A DNA stretch of 64,000 nt. Origin: Scylla paramamosain (Eukaryota > Arthropoda > Malacostraca > Decapoda > Portunidae). The notes beneath the pieces were generated by a model, which saw only the letters and a program-made list of their open reading frames with translations, was not told the DNA's origin and did not search any database. This document shows positions 38,301 through 50,961 of this stretch, one piece after another. Where the stretch lies: NCBI RefSeq assembly GCF_035594125.1, contig NC_087190.1, forward strand, positions 8,359,539 to 8,423,538, read 5' to 3'. The translations under genes and the position numbers were made by a program. Every line of letters starts with the position of its first letter. Within the stretch, counting starts at the first letter, position 1.

Positions 38301-40918
38301 TGCAAAGCCTCCCATATGAAGAAATTAAACGACCTTACCAGAAATCTGTGTTTTGAGTGTTTTCAGCATGTTAGGCACCAAAACGATAAATAATGAGGAA
38401 CTCACTCCATATGGCATACCAAAACAAAATTACTGAAAACGTGTCTTCTCAGTGTTTTACGTAGATAAACGCTAAAACGGATGCAAACCAACCAATATGA
38501 AGAAGTAGAAAAACATTACCAAAAATGTATATTTTGTGTGTTTTTGAGCTTGTTACCTACAAAAAAACAAAAAAACGCGAAAATTGATGCAAAGCACTCT
38601 ATATTTGGAAACAAAGGAACATTGCAAGAAAAGTGTATAATGAATGTTTTATAGTTCAAAAGAACCACAACGCAAAAAATGCAAAAACTCGTGCTAAAAC
38701 TTCTTTATAGAGAGAAAAAAATAAATAAAAAAATAAATAAAAAAATAGGATTTTTTTTTTTTGTTATTCTTCTTCATAGGTACCGAGATGCTAAAATTCT
38801 GGCAAAATTTAGGGAAATTATGTGAAAAAAGAACATTATCAAAAAAGTTAATTTCAGCTTTTTTTTCGGACTGTTATGTACCAAACATAACATAATGTTA
38901 TGTGCAAAGCTAACTATATGAGGAAATTAAACGACTTTACGAGATACCTGTGTTGTGAGTGTTTTTCAGCATGTTAGTCACCAAAACAATAATTAATATG
39001 GAAGTCATTCTATGTGGGAATCCAAAACAAAATTACTGAAAACGTGTCTTTTCCATGTTTTACGTAGAAAAACGCTAAAACGGATGCAAACCAACCAATA
39101 TGAAGAAATAGAATAACATTACCAAAAATTTACATTTTGAGTGTTTTTGAGCTCTTTACTTAGAAAAAACGTGAAAATGGATGCAAAGCTTTCTATATTG
39201 TTAACAAAAGGACATTACGAGAAATGTGTATAATGAGTGTTTTATAGATACTGAAGAACCACAAGGAAAAAAACGCAAAAACTCGTATATATGGAGAAGT
39301 TTCTTAGATACCAAAATGCTGAAACTCCTGAATAACACTCTTAATTGAGAAACAGAACAACCTTACCAAATGCGTGTATTTTGAGTGTTTTTCACATTCT
39401 TAGTTACCAAAACCCCAAATTGCATGTGAAAGTAGCTTTATGTGGGAAAAAAATGACATTACCAGAAAAGTGTCTTTTAAGTATTTTTTTTTTTAGCATG
39501 ATAGGCAATAAAGTAATAAAAAGCAGGGTAATCACATTACATAGGAATAAAACCAACTTTTAGCAAGAACTTGCCTTTTGAGCTCCTTATATACTAAAAC
39601 TTTAAAAAAAAAAGCATACAAAACACCCTACATGGAAAAACATCATAACATTCCCAAAAACATGTATTTTGAGTATTTTTGATCATGTTACCTATAAAAG
39701 CGCTTAAGTACATGCAAAAAACCTTATGTTTGAGAAACGAAAGAACATTTCGAGAAACATGTGTTATGAGTGTTTTTTAAGTTCCTTAAGTACCAAAAAG
39801 CTAAAACCCACAAATAACACTCTTTATAAAGAAAATAAATAAGTAAAAAAAAAAGGAATTTTTTTATTTTTGTTATTCATCTTCATAGGTACCGAGATGC
39901 CAAATTTCTGGAAAAATTCAGGGAAATTATGTGAAAAAAGAACATTATGAAAAAAAAGAAATTTATCTTTTTTTTCAAACTGTTATCTACCAAACCCTAA
40001 AGTGCATCCAAAGCCTCATATATTGGGAAATTAAACGATTTTACCAGAAACCTGTCTTTTGAGTGTTTTTTAGCATGTTAGGCACCAAAACGATAAATAA
40101 TATGGAAGTCACTCAAAATGGGAATCCATCACAAAATTACTGAAAAAAAGTCTTTTAAGTGTTTTACGTAGAAAAACGCTAAACAGGATGCAAACCAACG
40201 AATATGAAGAAATAGAATAATATTACCAAAAAGGTATATTTTTAATGTTTTTGAGCTTCTTACCTTCAAAAAATGCGAAAATGGATGGAAAGCACTCTAT
40301 ATTGGGATACAAAAGGACATTACGAGAAATGTGTATAATGAGTGTTTTATAGTTTCACAAGAACCACAAGGCAAAAAAACGCAAAAACTTGTGTATATAA
40401 AGAATTTTCTTAGATACCAAAATGCTGAAATTCAGGAATAACACTCTTAATTAAGAATACAGAACAACTTTACCAAATGCGTGTATTTTGAGTGCTTTTC
40501 ACATTCTTAGTTACCAAAACCCTAAATTGCATGCGAAACTAGCTTTATGTGGGAAAAAAATGACATTACCAAATAGTTTTTGAACGTGATAGGCAATAAA
40601 ACAGTAAAAAGCACGGGAATCACATTACATGGGAATAAAACGAACTTTTACCAAGAACTTGCCTTTAAGTGTTTTTGAGCACCTTACATACCAAAACGAT
40701 AAAACGCATGCAAAACACCCTTTATGGAGAAACAGAATAATATTACCAAAAAACATGTATTTTGAGTGTTTTTCATCATGTTACCTATAAAAAAGCTAAA
40801 ATACATGGAAAGAACACTATGTTTGGAAAATGAAAGGACGTTACGAGAAACGTGTATTATGAGTTTTTTTTAAGTTTGTTAAGTATGAGAAAGCTAAAAC
40901 CCACAAATAACACTCTCT
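35301..40918 (-). repeat. Higher-order satellite array, minus orientation, block 5
   Basis: All monomers read in reverse complement (CGCTAAAACGGATGCAAACC, GAGTGTTTTTGAGC). The diagnostic module, reversed, occurs near 35486, 36580, 37680, 38180, 38770 and 39880. The short gaps 37680-38180-38770 mark deleted units. The first 2.4 kb pair with 19.3-21.8 kb as an inverted duplicate, and 38.1-38.7 kb resembles 30.4-31.0 kb inverted. The block ends at the small near-palindrome ACACTCTCTATAGAGTGTT around 40912-40930. Confidence 0.9.
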
Positions 40919-42972
40919 ATAGAGTGTTTTCGTACCTAACAATGTGAAAAACACTCAAAAAGCACATTTTTAGTAATGTTGTTCTTTTCTCCATATAGAC
41001 TGTTCTTCAATGCGTCAAATAGATCTTGGTACCTAAGAAATAAAAAAAAAAACCTATTATAAAAGTTTCTTCTAATGTCTTTTCGTGTCCTCATGCAAAG
41101 TATTTTGCATGCATTTATGTTTCTTTTTATATGTAAAAAGAAAAAAAATTGTTTATGGTAATAAAGGGTGTTTTGCATACATCTCAGCGTTATGGTACGT
41201 AAGTAGCTGAAAATACCCAAAAGATAAATTTTTGGTTGACTTTTTCTTTCATATATTTTTCATTCATATGAAAAACACAAAATAAACGTTTTTGGTAATG
41301 TTCTGTTTCTCTATATACAGTTGTACTAAATAGTTTTCGCGTTTGGTACCTAAGACGCTCAAAAACACTAATGGCATCTTTCTCGTAATGTCCTTTATTT
41401 TATCCATATTGGGTGATTTCCATGCATTTTGTCGTTTTTGTTACGTAAGAATGTTAAAAAACACTCAAAATATACGTTTTCGGTAATGTTCTTCTGTTTC
41501 TTCATGTATAATGTTATACATGCGTTTCTGCATTTTGCTACCTAAGAATCTCAAAAACACTGATAAATGAAGTGTCGTTTTATTTCTTTTCGTATCGCCA
41601 TTTAGGATGTTTTGCATGCATTTTTGCTTTTTTTTATACGTAAGATAAAAAAAAAAACTCAAAATGCACGTTTCTGGTAATGTTATTCTTTTTCTCCATA
41701 AAATGTGCTTTGCATGCATTTTAGCGTTTTGGTACGTAAGTAGCTGTAAAAACTCTGAAAAGACACGCTTTTGGTAATGTTTTGCTTTTCCAAATAGGGA
41801 GCTTTCATTGCTTTTTAGCGTTTTGGTATCTAATATTGTTTTGTTTCTCTAAAGAGAGTATTATTTATGCATTTTCGCGTTTTGGTACCTGAGAAACTCA
41901 AAAACACTCTATATAAGTTTCTCATAATGTCATTGGTTACTTTTTTTTTGCGTAACATGCTCAAAACATTAAAAATACACGCTTTTTTGGTAATGTTATT
42001 CAGTTTTTCCAAAGCGTTTTGGATGCGTTTAAGTGTTTTTGTATGTAAGTAGCTCATAAACACTGAAATTAAAAGTTTTTGTAATATTTTGTGTTCTCTT
42101 ATAGGGTGCTTTCCTTGGTTTTTAGCTTCTTGGTACCTAACATGCTCATAAACAGTGAAAGGACATGTTTCTGGAAATGTTTCCTTTCCCCATATAGTAT
42201 GCTTTGCATGCATTTTCGCGTTGCGGTACCTAATAACGTGAAAAAAGCTTTAAAACACAAGGGTTGGTTAATCTTGTTCCGTTTCTCCATATAGAGTATT
42301 ATTCATACGTTTTAGTGTTCTGGTACCTATCAAGCTCAATACCACTCAAAATATGCGTTTCTTTTAATGTTTTATTTTTTCCTTTTACGATTATTTGCAT
42401 GTATTTTATCGTTTTTCTACGTAACAGGCACAAAACCTCTCAAAATGCATGTTTTTGGTCATGCTGTTGAGTTTCTCCATAAAGTGTGTTTGCAACCGTT
42501 TTAGCGGTTTGGTATGTAAGTACCTCAAAACACTTAATGTTTTCCCATTTACGACACTTTCCATGCTTTTTAAGAGCTTTTTGTGCCTAACACACTCATA
42601 AACTCTCAAAAGACATGTTTCTGGAAATGTCGTTTATTTTCCAAATATCGGGTGCTTTGCATGCATTTCGGCGTTTTGATACCTAACAAAGCTAAATACA
42701 CTTAAAATGCTTGTTTTCTCCATACAGAGGGCAAATCGTCCGTTTTATCGTTTCGGTACCTAATAAGCTAAAAAAAAAAAAAACTCATAATACTGGTTTC
42801 TCTTAATGTCTTTTCGTTTTCTTATTTGGGTACTTATTGGGTACGCTTTTGTACATAACAAGCTGAAAATTCGCCCAAAATGCTCGTTTTTGGTAATGTT
42901 TTTGTTTCTGCAGGAAGGGAGTTTTGCATGTCTTATCGTTTTGGTACATTATAAATATAAAAACTTCCAAAG
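40919..42972 (+). repeat. Diverged monomeric satellite island, plus orientation
   Basis: About twenty-one monomers of the diverged type (for example GCGTTTTGGTACCTGAGAAA, CTCATAAACAGTGAAAGG) show no HOR order. They lie between two minus-oriented HOR blocks and resemble the flanks at 229-1932 and 51332-64000. The island may be flank material carried into the array by rearrangement. No gene is seen. Confidence 0.85.
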
Positions 42973-44404
42973 CGTGTTAGGAAAAAAAGCACTAAAAAAG
43001 CAGGGCAATCACATTACATTGGAATAAAACCAATTTTTAACAAGAACTTGCCTTTAAGTGTATTTGAGCTCCTTATATACCAAAACACTAAAATGCATGC
43101 AAAATACACTTTATGGTGAAAAAGAATAACATTAGCAAAAACATACATTTTAAGTGTTTTTGATCATGTTACCAATAAAAACACTTAAATACATGCAAAG
43201 AACCCTATTTTTGGGAAACGAAAGGACATTACGAGTAACGTGTATTATGAGTGTTTTTCAGTTCATTAAGTACGAAAAAGCTAAAAGCCACAAATTACAC
43301 TATTGAGAAAAAAAAATATATAAAAAAATACGATATTTTTTTTTCATTCTTATTCATCTTCACAGGTAACGAGGTGTCAAAATTTGGGCAAAGTTCAGGA
43401 AATTATATGAAATAAGAATATTATCAAAAAAGTTAAATTTAGCTTTTTTTTCGGACTGTTATGTACTAAACCCCTAAATTGCATGAAAAGCCACATATAT
43501 TGGGAAATTAAACGTCTTTGCCAGAAAACTGTCTTATGAGTGTTTTCCAGCATGTTAGGAACCAACACGATAAAACCCAAGGAAGTCAATCTATATGGGA
43601 ATCCAAAACAAAATTACTGAAAACGTGTCTTTTCGGTGTTTTACGTAGAAAACGCTAAAACGGATGCAAACCAACCAAAATGAAGAAATAGAATAACATT
43701 ACCAAAAAGGTATATTTTGAGTGTTTTTGAAATTGTTACCTACAAAAAAAGCGAAAATGGATGGAAAGCACTCTATATTGGGAAGCAAAAGGCACCAAAA
43801 AGCATGTTAGGCACCAAAACGATAAATAATATGAAAGTCACTCTATATGGAAATCCAAAAACAAAATTCCTGAAAACGTGTCTTTTATAAGATTTACGTA
43901 GGAAAACGCTAAAACAGATGCAAACCAACCAATATGAAGAAGTAGAATAACATTACCAAAAAAGTATATTTTGTGTGTTTTTGAGCTTGTTACATAAAAA
44001 AAACGCAAAAATGGATGCAAAGCACTCTATATAAGGAAAAAAAATGACATAACGAGAAACGTGTATAATGAGTGTTTTATAGTTTCACCAGAATCACAAG
44101 GCAAAAAACACAAAAACTCGACTATATGGAGAAATTTCTAAGATACCAAAATACTGAAACTCAAGAATATCACTAAATTACTACATTACTAAATGCGTGT
44201 ATTTTGAGTGTTTTTTTACATTCTTAGTTACCAAAAACCCCATATTCCATGCAAAACTAGCTTTATGTGGGAAAAAAATGACATTACCAGAAAAGTGTAT
44301 TTGAGTGTTTTTGAGCATGTTAGTCAATAAAGCACTAAAAAGCAAGGCGATCACATTACATGGGAATAAAACCAACTTTTAAGAAAAACTTACCTTTTAG
44401 TGTA
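42973..44404 (-). repeat. Higher-order satellite array, minus orientation, block 6
   Basis: Reverse-complement HOR monomers with the diagnostic module near 43355 (variant with ACAGGTAACGAGGTG). The part 43.0-43.79 kb is an inverted near-copy of about 3.65-4.43 kb, sharing ACCTCGTTACC, AACTTTGCCCGAATTTT and GTTTTCTGGCAAAGA-type variants. A deletion joint lies at about 43793, after which the sequence pairs with 24.97-25.6 kb inverted. Confidence 0.88.
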
Positions 44405-44843
44405 TTTGACACGCATTTAGTAAGATTGCTCTGTTTCTCAATTAAGAGTGTTTTTCATGAGTTTCAGCATTTTGTTATATAGGAAACTTCTCCATATACA
44501 CGAGTTTTTTGCGTTTTTTGCCTTGTGTTTTTTTTTTTTTACCTATAAAACATTCATTATACACTTCTCGCAATGTCCCTTTCTTTCCCAATATAGAGTG
44601 CTTTGTATCCATTTTCGCGTTTTTTGTTGGTAACAAGCTCAAAAACACTCAAAATATACATTTTTGGTAATGTTTGTTGTGTAATGTTGGTAATGTGTAA
44701 TGTTGGGTAATGTGTAATGTTGGTAATGGTAGAGTGAGTTCCTTATTATTTATCGTTTTGGTGCCTAACATGCTGAAAAAAAACTCAAAGGACAGATTTT
44801 TGGTAAGGTCTTTAATTTCCTCATATGGGAGGCTTTGCATGTC
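44405..44843 (+). repeat. Inverted satellite cassette, mirror of 24487-24970
   Basis: A plus-strand inset inside a minus-strand block. Both edges are reverse complements of the edges of the 24.5-25.0 kb cassette. It holds a short internal minisatellite at 44664-44729. Confidence 0.88.
44664..44729 (+). repeat. Short TAATGTTGG-type minisatellite
   Basis: GTAATGTTGGTAATGTGTAA-like units of roughly 16-20 bases repeat about three times inside one monomer. The seed is the monomer's own TTTTTGGTAATGTTT segment. The related position at 24640-24725 on the inverted cassette has no such expansion, so it arose after the cassettes separated. Confidence 0.85.
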
Positions 44844-47800
44844 TTTTCAGTGTTTTTGAACGTGTTACGCAATATAGCAATAAAAGCCAGGGCAATCACA
44901 TTACATGGGAATAAAACCAAATTTTAGCAAGAACTTGCCTTTAAGTGTTTTTGAGGTCCTTACATACCAAAACGCTAAAACGCATGCAAAATACATTTTA
45001 TGGAGAAACAGAATAACATTACCAAATACATGTATTTTAAGTATTTTTGATCATGTTATCTATAAAAACGCTTAAATACATGCAAAGAATCTTATGTTTG
45101 GGAAACAAAAGGACATTACGAGAAACGTGTATTATGAGTGTTTTTTTTTTAAATTCCTTTTGTACCAAAAAGCTAAAACCCACAAATAACACTTTTTAGA
45201 AAAAAATAATAAATAAAAAATTTAAAAAATTAGAATTTTTTTTTTTTTGTTCATCTTCATAGATACCGAATTGCCAAAATTCTGCCAAAATTCAGGGAAT
45301 TTATGTGGAAAAAAAAACATTATCATAAATGTTAATTATAGCTTTTTTCTCTGATTGTTATGTACCAAAACCTAAAGTGCGTGCAAAGCCACCAATATAG
45401 GGAAGTTAAACGACTTTACCAGGAACCTGTCTTTTCACTGTTTTTTCAGCATGTTAGGCACCAATACGATGAATAATATGAAAATCAGTCAATATGTGAA
45501 TCCAAAACAAAATTACTGAAAATGTGTCTTTTTAGTGGTTTACGTAGAAAAACGCTAAAGCGGATACAAACCAACCTATATGAAGAGATAGAATAACATT
45601 ACCAAAAAGATATATTTTGAGTGCTTTTGAGCTTACCTACAAAAAATGCAAAAATAGATGTAAAGCACTCTATTTTAGGAAACAAAAGGACATTACAAGA
45701 AAGGTGTATAATGAGTGTTTTATAGTTTTAAAAGAACCACAAGGCAATAAACGCAAAAACTCGTGTATATAGAGAAATTTTTACATACCAAAATGATGAA
45801 ATGCATGAATAATACTTTTAATCGATAAACAGAACTACCTTAACAAATTGTGTATTTTGAGTGTTTTTCACATTCTTTGTTACGAAAATGCCCAAATTAC
45901 ATGCGAAACTAGCTTCATGTGGGAAAAAAAATGACATTACCAGAAAAGTGTCTTTTGAGTGTTTTTGAGCGTGATATGCAACAAAGCACTAAAAAGCAGA
46001 ACAATCACATTACATAAGAAAAAAAAACAACTTTTACGAACAATTTGCCTTTAAGTGTTTTTTAATCCCTTATATACCAAACAGCTAAAACGCATGTAAA
46101 ACAAATTTTATGGAGAAACAGAATAACATTACCAAAAACATGTATTTTGAGTGTTTTTGATCATGTTATCTATAAAAACGCTTAAGTACATGCAAAGAGC
46201 ATTATGTTTGGGAAATAAAAGGACATTACGAGAAACGTGTATTAAAACGTGTTTTTATAAGTTCCTTAAGTACCAAAAAGCTAAAACCCACAAATAACAT
46301 TCTTTATTTAGAAAATAAAAAATAAAGAAATAAAATAAATTGGATTTTTTTTTTTTTTTTGTTATTCATCTTCATAGGTACCGAGATACCAAAATTCTGG
46401 GAAAATTCAGGGCAATTATGTGATAAAAGAATATTATCAAAAAAGTTAATTTGAGCTTTTTTTTCGGACTTTTATGTACGAAATTCTAAAGTGCATGCAA
46501 AGCCTCCAATATGAGGAAATTAAACGACCTTACCAGAAATATGTGTTTTGTGTTTTTTTTTTTAGCTTGTTAGGCACCAAAACGATAAATAATAAGGAAC
46601 TTACTTTATATAGGAATTCAAAACAAAGTTACTGAAAACGTGTCTTCTCAGTGTTTTACGTAGAAAAACGTTAAAACGGATGCAAACCAACTAATATCAA
46701 GAAATAGAAAAACGTTACCAAAAAGGTATATTTTGAGTGTTTTTGAGCTCTTTACCTAAAAAAACGCGAAAATTGATGTAAAGCACTCTATATTGGGAAA
46801 CAAAAGGACATTGCAAGAAAAGTGTATAATGAGTGTTTTATAGTTCAAAAGAACCACAAAGCAAACAACGCAAAAACTCGTGTATGTGGAGAGATTTCCT
46901 AGATACCAAAATGCTGAAACTCATGAATAACACCAATATGAAAAAAAAAAAAAAATAGAATAACATTACCAAAAATTTTGAGTGTTTTTGAGCTTGTTAC
47001 CTACAAAAAAGGTGAAAATGGAGGCAAACCACTCCCCATTGGGAAACAAAAGGACATTACGAGAAACGTGTATAATGAGTGTCTTATTATTTTTGAGCAA
47101 AAGAACTTGTGGTTCAAAAGAACCACTTGTGGTTCACAAGAACCAAAAGGCAAAAAACGCAAAAACTCGTGTATAATAAAAAGTTTCTTAGATACCAAAA
47201 TGCTGAAACTCATGAATTACAATCTTAATTGAGAAACAGAACAATCTTACCAAAGCGTGTATTTTCAGTGTTTTTCACATTCTTAGTTAGCAAAATCCCA
47301 AATAGCATGCGAAACTAGCTTTATGTGGGAAAGAAATGACATTACCAGAATGTCTTTGGAATGTTTTTTGAGCGTGTTAGGCAATAAAGCACTAAAAAGT
47401 AGGGCAATCACATTACATGGGAATAAAACCAACTTTGACCAAGATCTTGCCATTATGTGTTTTTGAGCTCCTTACATACCAAAACGTTAAAACGCATGCA
47501 AAACACTCCTTTATGGAGAAGCAGAAAAACATTACAAAAATCATGTTTTTTAAGTGTTTTTGATTATTTTACCTCTAAAAACGCTTAAATACATGCAAAG
47601 AACTGTATCTTTGGGAAACGAAAGGACATTTTGAGAAACGTGTATTATGACTGTTTTTAAGTTCCTTAAGTACCAAAACGTTAAAACCCACAAATAACAC
47701 TCTTTAAAAAGAAAAAAAATATAAATAAATAAATAAAAAAATTGCATCTTTTTTTGTATTGATTTTCATAAGTACCCATATGCCAAAATTCTGCCAAAAT

Positions 47801-49465
47801 TCAGGGATTTTATGTGGAAAAAAAAACATTATCAAAAAAGTTAATTATAGCTTTTTTTCGGATTGTTATTTACCAAACCCTAAAGTGCATGCAAAGCCAC
47901 CTATATGAGGAAATTAAACGACTTTACCAGAAACCTGTCTTTTCAGTGTTTTTCAGCATGTTAGGCACCAAACCGATAAATAATATGGAAATCAGTCAAT
48001 ATGTAAATACAAAACAAAATTACTGAAAACGTGTCTTTTCAGTGTTTCACGTAGAAAAAAACACTAAAACGGATGCAAAGCAACGAATAAAAAGAAATAG
48101 AATAAAATTACCAAAAAGTGTTTTTGAGCTTTTTACCTACAAAAAACGCGAAAATGGATGTAAAAGCACTCTATATTGGGAAGCAAAAGGACATTTAGAG
48201 TAACGTGTATAATGATTGTTTTATAGTTTCACAAGAACCACAAGACAAAAAACGCAAAACCTCGTGTATATAGAGAAGTTTCTTACATACCAAAATGCTA
48301 AAACTCATGAATAACACTTTTAATTGAGAAACAGAACTACCTTACCAAATGTGTGTATTTTGAGTGTTTTCACATTCTTAGTTACAAAAATCCCAAATTA
48401 CATGCGAAACTTGCTTTATGTGGGAAAAAAATCACTTTATCAGAAAAGTGTCTTTTGAGTGTTTTTGAGCGTGATATGCAAGAAAGCACTAAAAAGCAGA
48501 ATAATCACATTATATAGGAATAAAACTAACTTTTACGAAGAACTTGCCCTTAAGTGTTTTTAACTCCTTACATACCAAAACGCTAAAACGCATGCAAAAC
48601 ACCCTTTATGGAGAAACAGAATAACATTACCAAAAACATGTATTTTGAGTGTTTTTGATCATGTTACCTATAAAAACGCTTAAATACATGCAAAGAACCC
48701 TATGACTGTGAAACGAAAGGACATATAAAAAGAAAAATTTTAGCTTTTTTCCGGAATTATGTACCAAACCCAGAAGTGCATACAATGGCACCTATATGGG
48801 GAAATTACACTTTACCAGAAATCTGTCTTTTGAGTGTTTTTCAGCAATTTCAACAATATTACTAAAAACATGTCTTTTCAGTGATTTACGAAGAAAAACG
48901 CTAAAACAGATGCAAACCAACCAATATGAAGAAATAGAATAACATTACCAAAAAGATATATTTTGAGTGTTTTTCAGCTTGTTACCTAGAAAAAATGCGA
49001 AAATGGATGTAAAGCACTCTATATTGGGAAACAAAACAACATTACGAGAAACGTGTATAATGAGTGTTTTATAATTTCACACGAACCACAAGGCAAAAAA
49101 CGCAAAAACTCGTGTATATAGAGAAATTTTTACATACCAAAATGATGAAATGCATGAATAACACTTTTAATCGATAAACAGAACTACCTTAACAAATTGT
49201 GTATTTTGAGTGTTTTTCACATTCTTTGTTACGAAAATGCCCAAATTACATGCGAAACTAGCTTCATGTAGGAAAAAAATGATATTACCAGAAAAGTGTC
49301 TTATGAGTGTTTTTGAGCGTGATATGCAACAAAGCACTAAAAAGCAGAACAATCACATTACATAAGAAAAAAAACAACTTTTACGAACAATTTGCCTTTA
49401 AGTGTTTTTAATCCCTTATATACCAAACAGCTAAAACGCATGTAAAACAAATTTTATGGAGAAAC
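44844..49465 (-). repeat. Higher-order satellite array, minus orientation, block 7
   Basis: Reverse-complement HOR units with the diagnostic module near 45255, 46370 and 47762. Joints at about 46935 and 48715 mark missing parts. The segment up to 46.93 kb is an inverted duplicate of 22.4-24.5 kb. The segment 47.5-48.7 kb resembles both 27.7-28.9 and 33.3-34.2 kb inverted. The last 355 bases are a near-identical direct copy of 45762-46106 and run straight into the assembly gap. Confidence 0.9.
47101..47150 (-). repeat. HOR hairpin variant, duplicated, minus orientation
   Basis: In reversed orientation the hairpin element is doubled: GTGGTTC, AAAA, GAACCAC is followed by TTGTGGTTC, ACAA, GAACC. 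The neighbouring AAATAATAAG-type extra segment is also present in reverse. This copy has therefore gained a second inverted repeat next to the first. Confidence 0.85.
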
Positions 49466-49565
49466 NNNNNNNNNNNNNNNNNNNNNNNNNNNNNNNNNNN
49501 NNNNNNNNNNNNNNNNNNNNNNNNNNNNNNNNNNNNNNNNNNNNNNNNNNNNNNNNNNNNNNNNN
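49466..49565. other. Assembly gap of exactly 100 N
   Basis: A run of 100 N. This round number is the usual placeholder for a gap of unknown size. Satellite lies on the left and the body of LINE copy 2 on the right, so the 3' tail of that LINE and its satellite junction are missing. The order and distance of the two sides are not guaranteed. Confidence 0.99.
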
Positions 49566-49726
49566 AATATGCGTACCTATTCCCACCTATCACCCCCATC
49601 CATAAATGTCTAATTTTCTCTTACAGTTCCCAAATACCTCAGCACTAACAGCTTGATTACTACGTCCGTTCCAATCATCTACTACTTTATTTGAGAACCA
49701 ATTCCTTCTTGTCTCCTTTTTGAACA

Positions 49727-50035
49727 TCAAGTTTTCAGGCTTGAACCCATTTTTCTTGTTCTATCATGGTTACAGATTCTAAGAATTTTCCTTATGTTGC
49801 CCCTGTTATAACCCATATACCACTTAAAGACTTCTATCAGGTCCACTCTTAACCTACGTCTCTCTAAAGAATGTAAATTTAACAGCTTGAATCTCGCTTC
49901 GTAAGGAATACTCCTCATCCCCTGTATCCTTTTAGTCTTTCTCCTTTGTACTGATTCTAATAGACCTTTATCCTTCCTGTGATGTGGTGACCAGAATTGG
50001 ACAGCGTAGTCTATATGAAGTCTGACTAGCGCCAA
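49727..50035 (-). pseudogene. LINE copy 2, C-terminal region of the reverse transcriptase ORF
   Basis: The frame holds HIDYAVQFWSPHHRKD, then ESVQRRKTKRIQGM, then YEARFKLLNLHSLERRRLRV and DLIEVFKWYMG. This matches the conserved C-terminal region of CR1/Jockey ORF2 proteins, in which an EYC-QFWSP box is followed by VQRRATK-I and SLERRRLRGDLIE. The equivalent part of copy 1 is split by an 11-base deletion between two GTCT repeats near 16190. Confidence 0.85.
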
Positions 50036-50179
50036 ATGTAACTTTAATATTACTTCGGGAGTTCTCCTTTTAGCACTCCTGAAAATGAATCATGATACAC
50101 TATTTGGTTTGTTTCTGGCCTCTCTGCATTGCTTTCTTAGACGGAGTTCAAGGCTAACTTTAAATCTCAAATCTTTTTC

Positions 50180-50575
50180 TTACCCTGAACCTACCAGAAG
50201 TTGGTTGTTCATTGTGTAACTAATGTGTGGGTTTCTTCCACTTACGCTAAGTGCTTTCAATTTGTTGATATTAAACTGCATTTGCCATCTGTCCGTCCAT
50301 TCGTTTATCCTATCCAAATCTGCCTGCAAGGCGATGGTATGCGATTCAGACCTAATTAATCTACATACTCTCGTGTCATCCGCAAATTTACTAACAACAC
50401 TACTAATTCCACTATCCAAGTCATTGACATATATAACAAACAACATCGGCCCTAATACTAATAATTCCTTTGTCACCCCACTAATTACTTGACCCCACTC
50501 GGATTTAGAGCCGTTTATTACAACACTCTGTCGCCTGCCGCTTAGCCATGACCTTATCCAATCTAAACACATCAT
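50180..50575 (-). pseudogene. LINE copy 2 reverse transcriptase, palm with FADD box
   Basis: A continuous frame of about 130 residues. It shows LDWIRSWLSGRRQSVVINGS, then GPMLFVIYVNDLDSGISSVV, then the catalytic FADD box with TRVCRLIRSES, then WTDRWQMQFNINKLKALSVS. It is the best preserved RT segment in the window. The GVPQG motif expected before GPMLF is replaced by GVTKELLV, as in copy 1. The first Met is internal to the domain. Confidence 0.88.
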
Positions 50576-50687
50576 CTCTCTCGTGCGCCCTAACCTTTCT
50601 CAGTAGCCTCTGATTGGGTACCTTGTCAAATGCTTTACTAAAGTCCTGATATAGGATGCCATAACTATCACCATTATCTGCCTCCAC
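50505..50687 (-). pseudogene. LINE copy 2 reverse transcriptase, first catalytic block
   Basis: The frame contains DSYGILYQDFSKAFDKVPNQ with the catalytic Asp of block A, matching copy 1 except for a few residues. A frameshift after RAHERDD moves the continuing domain into the frame at 50180-50575. The same kind of shift at the same place is seen in copy 1, which supports common descent. Confidence 0.85.
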
Positions 50688-50745
50688 ATTACCGATACCT
50701 CACATGACTTAAGTGATTTCCTAAGGACAGAAACTAACAGATTAC

Positions 50746-50961
50746 TTATAACCTTTTTCCATTCCTTAAATACTCTGGAATATATTTCATCTGGTCCTGG
50801 TGACTTGAACTTTTCAGCTTATCTATCTCCTGTTCCACTATCTCTTTAGTTATAGTAATATCTGTCAGCTTCTCTTTCTCTTCTATTCTAAATATCTTCT
50901 CACTATTCGGCAAATCCTGCATGTTTTCCTGGGCAAAGACAGTTAAAAAATACTCATTCAC
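50746..50961 (-). pseudogene. LINE copy 2, N-terminal reverse transcriptase region
   Basis: The minus-strand frame contains NEYFLTVFAQEN and ITKEIVEQEIDKLKSSS. This corresponds to the region just before the RT palm in CR1/Jockey elements, where NEYF-VF-EN and a KLK-S-GPD-type segment are typical. Here the GPD equivalent reads SSSHQDQMKYIPEYLRNG, partly degraded. The frame ends where the 230-base deletion begins. Confidence 0.75.

Noticed and set aside
49408..49599. Open frame crossing the N run
   Set aside because: It exists only because N codons contain no stop. Nothing can be said across the gap.
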